A stretch of DNA of 7,994 nt from an uncultured Bacteroidota bacterium. Lineage in GTDB: Bacteria; Bacteroidota; Bacteroidia; Chitinophagales; Chitinophagaceae. Below the pieces are notes generated by a model. The model had not been told where the DNA came from, ran no database searches, and saw nothing but the letters and a program-made list of their open reading frames with translations. Each line of letters starts with the position of its first letter. The stretch's first letter is position 1. The translations under genes and the position numbers were made by a program. Shown here piece by piece: positions 1 through 5,828 of this stretch. The DNA lies in the NCBI GenBank assembly GCA_938008665.1, contig CALLKA010000186.1, forward strand, positions 1-7,994, in the 5' to 3' direction.

Positions 1-7
1 ATATTTT

Positions 8-41
8 AAAATAACCTCAGTTTTACTGGGGTTATTTTTTT
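8..41 (+). terminator. Rho-independent terminator of an upstream gene
   Basis: Positions 8-20 pair with 26-38 (AATAACCTCAG against CTGGGGTTATT with one T-G wobble, extended by flanking A/T pairs) around a five-base TTTTA loop, and the right arm runs into a T tract ending at 41. This is a classic intrinsic terminator reading on the plus strand. It presumably ends a plus-strand gene lying left of the window, so the gene starting at 101 probably has its own promoter. I could not place that promoter in the 60 bases between them. Confidence 0.8.
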
Positions 42-100
42 AGAAATATTTGGTACATTTAATAGATGAACTTTTTTATCATTTAAAACGAAGCCATTTT

Positions 101-1021
101 ATGAGTCAAAGAAGAAAGTTTTTGCAGTCCCTATTTTTCATGCCTGCAATTGCCAAATCAAATATGGGAAGCAGTTCAAATAAGAGGTTGGTTCCCTCTG
201 AAAATAATTCATCGTTAAGCCACCGTTTTAAAATTAGTTTAAATGCATATTCATTTAATGCACCCTTAACCAAAAAGGAAATCACGATTGAGGAAGTCAT
301 TGACTTTTGTGGAAATTTGAATATAGATGCGATTGATATTACTGGATATTACTTGCAAAACTATCCGCAAGTGCCTTCTGATGCATACATATATAGTATA
401 AAGAATAGGGTCCATAAGGCAGGACTTAGTATTAGTGGAACTGGTATACGCAATGATTTTGGTTCACCCAATCCAGCGGACCGACAAGCAGAAGTTAATT
501 TTGTAAAAAAGTGGATTGAAGTAGCGGCCAAATTAGGGGCGCCAGTGATACGTATTTATAGTGCAAAAAAATTACCAGAAGGATACGCTTGGAAGGAGGT
601 AGCAGATTGGATCATTGAAAGCTTTGAGCAGTGTGTTCAATATGGAAAAAAATTTGGGGTGATCATTGCGATGCAAAACCACAATGATTTTATATTGACA
701 GCAGAACAAGCAATTTATTTTGTTGATCGACTCGATAAACAGTGGTTTGGCTTGGTGGTGGACACCGGTAATTTCCAAACCAAGGAAGGCTATAGTGAAA
801 TTGAATTAGTGGCACCTTATGCTGTCAACTGGCAAATCAAGGAGCTCATTACCATTAATGGTAAAGTGCAACCCATGGATTTAAAAAAGTTAGTTAAAAT
901 TATTGCTGCATCTCCTTATAAAGGCTACTTACCCACAGAAACGCTAAATCCAGGTGACCCAAAAGTTATTATCCCCCCTTTTTTGAAAAAAGTAAGTGAT
1001 CAGTTAAAGCCCTATATGTAA
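101..1021 (+). CDS. Tat-exported TIM-barrel protein, sugar phosphate isomerase/epimerase family (AP_endonuc_2 fold)
   Basis: This 306-residue protein belongs to the xylose isomerase-like TIM-barrel superfamily, whose members epimerise, isomerise or otherwise rearrange sugars with a divalent metal. I chose the ATG at 101 rather than the in-frame TTG at 50 because it puts a twin-arginine leader (QRRKFLQ, residues 3-9, then a short hydrophobic run) right at the N-terminus. Barrel strand motifs follow in order: LNAYSFN near 47-53, IDAIDITGYY near 75-84, IRIYS near 150-154, IAMQNHNDF at 189-197, VVDTGNF at 219-225, WQIKEL at 244-249 and PTETLN at 278-283. In the well-studied epimerases the four metal ligands are Glu, Asp, His and Glu. 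The apparent equivalents here are Gln192, Asp221, Gln245 and Glu280, so two are replaced. Substrate is unknown. It converges on the GH88 gene and shares a hairpin with it. The fold is secure; catalytic activity and the sugar involved are not. Confidence 0.85.
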   Translation: MSQRRKFLQSLFFMPAIAKSNMGSSSNKRLVPSENNSSLSHRFKISLNAYSFNAPLTKKEITIEEVIDFCGNLNIDAIDITGYYLQNYPQVPSDAYIYSIKNRVHKAGLSISGTGIRNDFGSPNPADRQAEVNFVKKWIEVAAKLGAPVIRIYSAKKLPEGYAWKEVADWIIESFEQCVQYGKKFGVIIAMQNHNDFILTAEQAIYFVDRLDKQWFGLVVDTGNFQTKEGYSEIELVAPYAVNWQIKELITINGKVQPMDLKKLVKIIAASPYKGYLPTETLNPGDPKVIIPPFLKKVSDQLKPYM

Positions 1022-1068
1022 AGAGGAATAATTTTCGCGCGAATTGCTGCGTAAATTATTCCTCTTTA
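1019..1068. terminator. Long perfect stem-loop between convergent genes, probable bidirectional terminator
   Basis: Positions 1019-1034 and 1053-1068 form a perfect 16-bp inverted repeat around an 18-base, GC-richer loop. The left arm contains the TAA stop codon of the upstream gene. It lies between the 3' ends of two converging genes, the place for a bidirectional terminator. However, only three T residues end the right arm and no T tract follows, so factor-independent termination is uncertain. It could instead protect 3' ends or block antisense transcription. Confidence 0.55.
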
Positions 1069-1084
1069 CCCATGTGGTAGTTGT

Positions 1085-2293
1085 TTAATTATTTAAGTAC
1101 CAATCTTTATAACGCTTTAGCGCTTCTAAAAAATAGTAATCGGCGTAAATTAGCGGTACGTCAATTTCAGAATTTAAGGTAAGTGCACCTACGCAATGTT
1201 TGATTAAAAATCCACCATTCTCACCTTCTTTTGCTCGGTAGGTTTCATTGGATAAGGATTGTATCATTTTTACACCATCATTAATGTATCTTTCTTTTTC
1301 AGCACCAGTTGTATATTGCGCCAACTCCATTAATGCAGATGCAGTAATAGCGGCAGCAGAAGCATCACGCTTTGCAATGGGTTGTTGACCTGCATCAAAG
1401 TCCCAATAAGGAACTTTATCTGCTGGTAAATTAGGATGGTTCAAATAAAATGCTGCAATTTTTTTTGCATGATTTAAGTAAGCAATATTTTTTGTTGCAC
1501 GGTACATGGTGATATAGCCATATAAACCCCAAGCTTGTCCTCTTGACCAAGCTGAAGTATTAGCGGCACCTTGATGGGTAGTTTTTCTTAATACCTTTCC
1601 TGTTTTTTCATCAAAATCTACCACATGGAATGAGCTATAATCAGGGCGGTAAAATTCTTTCATGGAAGTATTACTATGCGTAACGGCAATTTCTTGGTAT
1701 TTGGCATCTCCTCCATTTTGACTTACCCAATTCAACATTTCTAAATTCATCATGTTGTCAATGATCACTGGACAATTAAAGTATTGATTTTTATTCCAAG
1801 ATTGAATGGATTTCATCGTAGGACGGTACCTGGTTGCTAAGGATGCAGCAGCATTAAAAATGATTTGTTTGTAATTTTCATCTTTAAATAAACGATAAGC
1901 ATTTCCGTAGCTGCAATACATCATGAACCCTAAGTCGTGATTACCTGTGTAGTATTGATTTGGTTCAATGACTTTTAAAGCACGTAATGCTTCAGCCTTA
2001 ATGGTTTCACTTTTAGTTTGCTCGTAAATGTATAATAAAGAGCCTGGATAAAAGCCAGTGCACCACCAAGTGATATCTCTTGATAGGAGCTGATTTTTAG
2101 TAGCATCATAGGATTGTGGAAGTTTGCCTGAAGGAACCGATTTCATCATCAATGTATATTGACTTTCGGCCAACGCGTAGTTTTCTGTAATCAGATTTTT
2201 CATGAGGTCATTTCTGCTGCCTTGTTGGGCGATAACGTTTTCGCAAATAAATGACATAAGAAGTGCAGATAATAACAATGATTTTAGTTGCAT
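1085..2293 (-). CDS. GH88 unsaturated glucuronyl hydrolase, periplasmic
   Basis: This 402-residue enzyme would hydrate and release the 4,5-unsaturated uronic acid left at the non-reducing end of oligosaccharides by a polysaccharide lyase. A Sec signal peptide covers about residues 1-22, with likely cleavage before Gln23 (IA|QQ). The single Cys17 is not in a good lipobox, so I expect a soluble periplasmic protein. Family landmarks are clear: HDLGF at 119-123 with Asp120 and IIDNMMN at 177-183 with Asp179, matching the two key aspartates of Bacillus UGL; HQG at 240-242; the WSRGQAWG signature at 249-256; YWDFD at 296-300; RDASAAA at 309-315; and PLIYADYYFLEAL at 380-392. Length is normal for GH88 with a leader. 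It is divergent from kdgF, whose product would handle the sugar released here. Family is nearly certain; preference for ulvan, glycosaminoglycan, gellan or xanthan fragments cannot be read from the sequence. Confidence 0.95.
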   Translation of the reverse strand: MQLKSLLLSALLMSFICENVIAQQGSRNDLMKNLITENYALAESQYTLMMKSVPSGKLPQSYDATKNQLLSRDITWWCTGFYPGSLLYIYEQTKSETIKAEALRALKVIEPNQYYTGNHDLGFMMYCSYGNAYRLFKDENYKQIIFNAAASLATRYRPTMKSIQSWNKNQYFNCPVIIDNMMNLEMLNWVSQNGGDAKYQEIAVTHSNTSMKEFYRPDYSSFHVVDFDEKTGKVLRKTTHQGAANTSAWSRGQAWGLYGYITMYRATKNIAYLNHAKKIAAFYLNHPNLPADKVPYWDFDAGQQPIAKRDASAAAITASALMELAQYTTGAEKERYINDGVKMIQSLSNETYRAKEGENGGFLIKHCVGALTLNSEIDVPLIYADYYFLEALKRYKDWYLNN

Positions 2294-2424
2294 AGTTTTT
2301 AATTTAGAAATTAAATTTATCTTTATAGGGTAAGAAAGTTTCGATTAATTTTTGTTATTGACATTAAAATCAATCATTTAAATTAAGTTAAATTTACTTA
2401 TACAAAATAATTAAAATCAAGCAA
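2294..2424. promoter_or_regulatory. Divergent control region between the GH88 gene and kdgF
   Basis: This 131-bp, very AT-rich gap separates the divergent starts of the hydrolase gene and the kdgF cluster, so both promoters should lie here. I looked for the Bacteroidota pair TTTG (-33) and TAnnTTTG (-7) on both strands and found only near matches: TAAATTTA at 2389-2396 on the plus strand, and TATTTTG reading leftward from about 2410. No pair has correct spacing. Shared control by one regulator is plausible from the layout but not shown. Confidence 0.45.
2384..2400. promoter_or_regulatory. Imperfect inverted repeat, possible operator
   Basis: TAAGT at 2384-2388 and ACTTA at 2396-2400 are exact inverted arms flanking the palindromic core AAATTT, with one extra T on the left side. 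It sits 25 bases before the kdgF start in the divergent region, a suitable place for a dimeric repressor or activator. In such AT-rich DNA, palindromes of this size arise by chance, so this is a weak candidate. Confidence 0.25.
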
Positions 2425-2760
2425 ATGACCAATGTTTTTACCGAAAACGATATAGTAAAATGGACAAATGTTGCCCCTGGGGTCCAACGTGCCATTTTAG
2501 CTTATGATGAGTCAGTGATGTTGGTTAAAGTTAAGTTTGAAAAAGGGGCTATTGGGGCGTTGCATCAACACCCACATGTTCAAATTAGTTATGTCGAATC
2601 CGGGCAGTTTGAGGTGGAACTAGGGGGAGTAAAAAAGGTATTAAATCAAGGAGAAACTTTTTTTGCCCATTCCAATGTATGGCACGGGGTAATTTGTTTG
2701 GAAGAAGGCGTTTTAATGGATACTTTTAGTCCCATGCGGAAGGACTTTATAGAAGGGTAG
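2425..2760 (+). CDS. kdgF: KdgF, cupin that linearises unsaturated monouronates to 5-keto-4-deoxyuronate
   Basis: This 111-residue single-domain cupin has no signal peptide and should be cytoplasmic. KdgF proteins convert the cyclic 4,5-unsaturated uronate into linear 5-keto-4-deoxyuronate (DKI), a step once thought purely spontaneous. The cupin metal ligands are visible as His47, His49 and Gln53 in HQHPHVQ, with His87 in VWHG. The C-terminal run MDTFSPMRKDF gives Asp99, Phe101 and Arg105, the same spacing as the residues I recall as functionally important in the Yersinia enzyme (Asp102, Phe104, Arg108). The N-terminal pattern (W13, then GVQRAIL, VMLVKVKFEKGA) also fits. It opens a plus-strand cluster with kduD and kduI, which act on its product, and faces the GH88 gene, which makes its substrate. 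Small cupins are diverse, so the assignment rests on motif plus context; I consider it strong. Confidence 0.88.
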   Translation: MTNVFTENDIVKWTNVAPGVQRAILAYDESVMLVKVKFEKGAIGALHQHPHVQISYVESGQFEVELGGVKKVLNQGETFFAHSNVWHGVICLEEGVLMDTFSPMRKDFIEG

Positions 2761-2827
2761 ATGCGAAGTCTTTTTTAATATAACTAAAATTGTTTCTACG
2801 GGTCGAACTAATTAAGTAAAATGAAAT

Positions 2828-4036
2828 ATGAAAAATAGCAAGTTGAATTTCAAAAAAAATGGTTTTGTATTATTTATACCCTTTTTTCTTTTGTCAGTCA
2901 ATATAATGGCGCAGCAAAAGAGAGATACCCAAAATAAAATTGTAATTCCAAAAACAGTAGCTACAAAAAAAATAGTACCTGCCCCTGTCAATAAAAAAGT
3001 GACTGCTGTAAAAAAAGTAGCGGATACAGATACGCTAAAATCATGTTGTAGTAAAATTCCTTCCCGATATAATGCTTTTGGAAAACCCTTGGATAAGCAC
3101 GATGGAATGGTTTGGATACCTGCTGGAACTTTTATGATGGGCGGAGATAATGAGCAAGCACGTAAAGATGAATATCCAAAGCATAGTGTAAAAGTGAATG
3201 GTTTTTATATGGATGCCACTGAAGTGACCAATGCGCAGTTTAGTGAATTTGTAAAAGCAACTGGATATATCACCACAGCTGAAAAAGATATTAATTGGGA
3301 GGAGATCAAATCGCAAGTGCCTCCTAATACGCCTAAGCCCCCGGATTCGGTGTTAAAGGCTGCTTCCTTAATATTTGTACCTACAAAATCGGAAGTCAAT
3401 TTAAATGATTACAGTCAATGGTGGTCATGGACCAGGGGTGCGAATTGGAAGCATCCAAATGGGCCAAATAGTGATATCATTGGAAAAGATAATTTTCCAG
3501 TGACACATGTAAGTTGGGATGACGCTGTGGCTTATAGTAAATGGGCGGGTAAAAGACTACCAACAGAAGCGGAATGGGAATATGCTGCGCGTGGCGGATT
3601 AGTCAACAATACTTACAGTTGGGGTAAAACCTTTGATGAGAATGGGGTGAGTAAATGTAATTTTTGGCAAGGTAATTTTCCATATTTGAATTTGAATAAA
3701 GATGGTTTTATGGGCGCGGCACCTGTAAAATCGTTTGCACCGAATGGTTATGGATTATATGATGTGGCTGGCAATGTTTGGGAATGGTGTGCTGATTTAT
3801 ATAACAATGATTACTACACGCAACTCGGCAAAACAAAGCTTTCCATTAATCCAAAAGGACCCACGAAAAGTTTTGATCCTGATGAGCCATTAATTACCAA
3901 ACGTGTAATGAGGGGTGGCTCGTTTTTATGCAATGATTCCTATTGTAGCGGATACCGTGTATCTGCTCGGATGAAAAGTTCCCCTGATTCAGGAATGGAA
4001 CATTTGGGTTTTAGATGCGTAATGGATAAAGAGTGA
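2828..4036 (+). CDS. Exported formylglycine-generating enzyme (SUMF1/FGE type, sulfatase activating)
   Basis: This 402-residue protein belongs to the FGE-sulfatase family. Genuine FGEs oxidise a cysteine in the CxPxR motif of sulfatases to formylglycine, using oxygen and copper. Residues 1-28 form a Sec signal peptide with likely cleavage MA|QQ. A Lys/Thr/Val/Pro-rich linker (about 30-70) follows, containing a Cys73-Cys74 pair. The catalytic domain starts near 92 (MVWIPAGTFMMGG), with FPVTHVSWDDA at 223-233, GKRLPTEAEWEYAARGG at 241-257, GLYDVAGNVWEW at 309-320 and RGGSFLCNDSYC at 362-373. Cys368 and Cys373 have the spacing of human Cys336 and Cys341, and SPDSG and LGFRC (393-397) follow as in true FGEs. 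Many family members lack these cysteines, so this one is probably a real sulfatase activator. The ATG at 2828 was chosen because the one at 2821 soon hits a stop. It lies 67 bp after kdgF and 41 bp before kduD. Confidence 0.92.
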   Translation: MKNSKLNFKKNGFVLFIPFFLLSVNIMAQQKRDTQNKIVIPKTVATKKIVPAPVNKKVTAVKKVADTDTLKSCCSKIPSRYNAFGKPLDKHDGMVWIPAGTFMMGGDNEQARKDEYPKHSVKVNGFYMDATEVTNAQFSEFVKATGYITTAEKDINWEEIKSQVPPNTPKPPDSVLKAASLIFVPTKSEVNLNDYSQWWSWTRGANWKHPNGPNSDIIGKDNFPVTHVSWDDAVAYSKWAGKRLPTEAEWEYAARGGLVNNTYSWGKTFDENGVSKCNFWQGNFPYLNLNKDGFMGAAPVKSFAPNGYGLYDVAGNVWEWCADLYNNDYYTQLGKTKLSINPKGPTKSFDPDEPLITKRVMRGGSFLCNDSYCSGYRVSARMKSSPDSGMEHLGFRCVMDKE

Positions 4037-4077
4037 ATTATTACTCCAACTTTTTTAATTAAAACATAAGATTACAG

Positions 4078-4839
4078 ATGAGCAATTTTAGATTAGATCA
4101 TAAACTAGCATTAGTTACAGGTTGCAGCCGTGGTATAGGGATGGCGATTGCCATTGACTTAGCCAATGCAGGCGCTGATATTATTGGTGTTTCGAATAGT
4201 ATGCCCAATCAAGGCAGTGAAGTACAGAAGGCAGTAGAAGCAGCGGGTCGAAAATTTTATCCCTATGCGGTTGATTTTTCAAATCGCACTGCATTACATG
4301 CCTTTATAGAAAAAGTTAAACTGGATCATCCGCGTATTGATATTTTAATTAACAATGCGGGAAGCATTATGCGTGCACCTGCCGCTGAACATTCCGATGA
4401 ATACTTTGATACCATTATGGAAATTAATTTAAATGCGCAATTTGTGCTTACCAGAGAAATAGGAAAAAGAATGGTAGCGGACAAGTCAGGTAAAATAGTT
4501 TTCACTTGTTCCTTGTTAAGTTTTCAGGGAGGAATTAATGTGCCTGGCTATGCTGCAAGCAAAGGGGCGATTAAGTCCTTATTGAAGGCATTTGCAAACG
4601 AATGGGCGGCACATGGGGTAAATGTGAATGGTGTTGCACCTGGGTATATTGAAACTGATAATACAGAAGCTTTACGTGCCGATCCGGAAAGGAGTAAGTC
4701 CATATTATCAAGAATACCAGCAGGTCGTTGGGGTAAATCAGCTGATTTATCAGGAGCTTATGTATTTTTATGCTCCTCGGCAGCGGATTATATCAATGGC
4801 TCAATTATCACCGTGGATGGTGGTTGGATGGGAAGGTAA
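4078..4839 (+). CDS. kduD: KduD, 2-dehydro-3-deoxy-D-gluconate 5-dehydrogenase (SDR)
   Basis: This 253-residue cytoplasmic short-chain dehydrogenase would reduce 2,5-diketo-3-deoxygluconate (DKII) to 2-keto-3-deoxygluconate (KDG) with NAD(P)H. The cofactor loop is TGCSRGIG at 14-21, NNAG lies at 92-95, and the catalytic set is Ser145, Tyr158 and Lys162 (YAASK at 158-162). Asn118 in EINLNA probably completes the tetrad. Features typical of KduD rather than SDRs in general are SLLSFQGG at 145-152, PAGRWG at 214-219, the DYINGS segment near 237-242 and the C-terminal VDGGWMGR. It follows the FGE gene by 41 bp and precedes kduI, its pathway partner, which supports the assignment. Length is normal. 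Its stop codon lies in the first unit of a five-base tandem repeat. Confidence 0.92.
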   Translation: MSNFRLDHKLALVTGCSRGIGMAIAIDLANAGADIIGVSNSMPNQGSEVQKAVEAAGRKFYPYAVDFSNRTALHAFIEKVKLDHPRIDILINNAGSIMRAPAAEHSDEYFDTIMEINLNAQFVLTREIGKRMVADKSGKIVFTCSLLSFQGGINVPGYAASKGAIKSLLKAFANEWAAHGVNVNGVAPGYIETDNTEALRADPERSKSILSRIPAGRWGKSADLSGAYVFLCSSAADYINGSIITVDGGWMGR

Positions 4840-4866
4840 GGTAAGGTAAGGTAAGGTAAGGTAAGG
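4833..4866 (+). repeat. Pentanucleotide tandem repeat (GGTAA x6 plus partial)
   Basis: Six perfect back-to-back copies of GGTAA run from 4835 to 4864, with AA before and GG after extending the same period, about 6.8 units in 34 bp. The array begins in the last codons of kduD (AGG TAA) and fills the first half of the kduD-kduI gap. Because the first unit already holds the stop, changes in copy number would leave KduD unaltered but change the spacer to kduI by five bases per unit. TAA recurs every 15 bases in each frame. Confidence 0.95.
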
Positions 4867-4905
4867 AGTAAAATAAATAAGAATCAAAAAATAAAAAATA
4901 AACAT

Positions 4906-5736
4906 ATGCAAATAAGATTTCAAAATAGCCCAGTAGAAACTAGTAAAATGAATACTGCGGAATTACGTGCTAATTTTTTAATACAAAACTTGATGAAGCA
5001 AGATGAAATTAATTTGGTGTATTCTCATTATGATCGAATGATTGTGGGTGGCGTAGTGCCTGGTAAAAATAAAATAGAACTTGCCAATGAAGGAGAATTA
5101 AAAGCAAACTATTTTTTAGAGCGTCGTGAATTAGGAATTATTAACGTAGGCGGGAAAGGAACAGTTACTGCAGATGGCGTAGATTATGAAATTGACAAAT
5201 TAGAATGTGTTTATTTAGGTAAAGGAACTGAACATGTTTCCTTTGCTAGTAATGATGCATCCAATCCTGCATTATTTTATATATTATCCACACCAGCACA
5301 TCATACTTATCCTAATCAAAAAATGACCAAGGCGGATGCAGCCCCAGTTAAATTGGGTGAATTGGCTACCTCAAACAAAAGAACTATTTATAAATACATT
5401 CATAACGATGGTATTCAAAGTTGTCAATTAGTGATGGGCTTAACCATTTTAGATGAAGGGTGTGTTTGGAATTCAGTACCACCGCATACCCACACCAGAA
5501 GGATGGAAGCTTATTTTTATTTTGATATGAATGAAGCACATCGTGTTATGCATTTTATGGGTGAGCCACAGGAAACAAGACATGTTGTTATTGGAAATAA
5601 TGAAGCAGTTTTATCAGCACCTTGGAGTATGCACTTTGGCGTGGGTACAGCCAACTATGGTTTTATTTGGGGCATGGCAGGGGAGAACAAGGAGTTTACG
5701 GATATGGATCCAGTGCCTATTGCAACGATTAAATAA
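4906..5736 (+). CDS. kduI: KduI, 5-dehydro-4-deoxy-D-glucuronate isomerase
   Basis: This 276-residue cupin-fold isomerase converts 5-keto-4-deoxyuronate (DKI) to the 2,5-diketo form (DKII), the substrate of KduD. It is cytoplasmic, without a signal peptide. The zinc site is clear: PPHTHTRRME at 192-201 gives His194, His196 and Glu201, with His243 in WSMHFGVGT (240-248), equivalent to His196, His198, Glu203 and His245 of the E. coli enzyme. Other family landmarks are LVYSHYDRMIVGG at 37-49 and the ending MAGENKEFTDMD (257-268). Length matches E. coli KduI (278). The ATG at 4906 keeps the conserved N-terminal region; a downstream Met15 would cut into it. It is the last gene of the plus-strand cluster and is followed by a strong terminator. 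No Shine-Dalgarno site lies at normal distance, which is usual in Bacteroidota. Confidence 0.95.
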   Translation: MQIRFQNSPVETSKMNTAELRANFLIQNLMKQDEINLVYSHYDRMIVGGVVPGKNKIELANEGELKANYFLERRELGIINVGGKGTVTADGVDYEIDKLECVYLGKGTEHVSFASNDASNPALFYILSTPAHHTYPNQKMTKADAAPVKLGELATSNKRTIYKYIHNDGIQSCQLVMGLTILDEGCVWNSVPPHTHTRRMEAYFYFDMNEAHRVMHFMGEPQETRHVVIGNNEAVLSAPWSMHFGVGTANYGFIWGMAGENKEFTDMDPVPIATIK

Positions 5737-5755
5737 TTAGAAATGGTTTAATATT

Positions 5756-5794
5756 AAAATAGCCATCCGAAATTAAAGGATGGCTATTTTTTTT
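5756..5794. terminator. Strong intrinsic terminator after kduI, possibly bidirectional
   Basis: A perfect 13-bp stem pairs 5756-5768 with 5778-5790 (core AGCCATCC / GGATGGCT) around a nine-base loop, and eight T residues run from 5787 to 5794. It lies 19 bases past the kduI stop and ends the plus-strand cluster. The A-rich left flank (AAAAT preceded by TTAATATT) gives a shorter, interrupted T run on the minus strand, so it may also serve the convergent oxidoreductase gene ending at 5829. Confidence 0.92.
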
Positions 5795-5828
5795 GCTATG
5801 ATGAAAGTAGTTTGCTTAGGCTAACTTT

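Noticed and set aside
50..100. In-frame TTG at 50 as start of the TIM-barrel gene
   Set aside because: It would place 17 residues before the twin-arginine leader, overlaps the region just after a terminator, and a better ATG at 101 starts directly at the Tat signal.
2358..2363. TTGACA resembling a sigma-70 -35 box
   Set aside because: No matching -10 box lies about 17 bases downstream, and Bacteroidota promoters normally use TTTG / TAnnTTTG.
2741..2776. Possible terminator at the end of kdgF (AAGGACTT ... AAGTCTTTTTT)
   Set aside because: The stem is short, has a bulge and an 18-base loop, and starts inside the coding region; too weak to call, so kdgF is kept with the downstream cluster.
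3041..3399. Two minus-strand open frames opposite the FGE gene
   Set aside because: Both are antisense to well-conserved FGE sequence and have no plausible product.
4628..4849. Open frame of 73 codons overlapping the 3' end of kduD
   Set aside because: It is an out-of-frame shadow of kduD with no family features; kduD is clearly coding in its own frame.
4863..4868. AAGGAG as Shine-Dalgarno site of kduI
   Set aside because: It ends 37 bases before the ATG, far beyond working distance, and is the edge of the tandem repeat.
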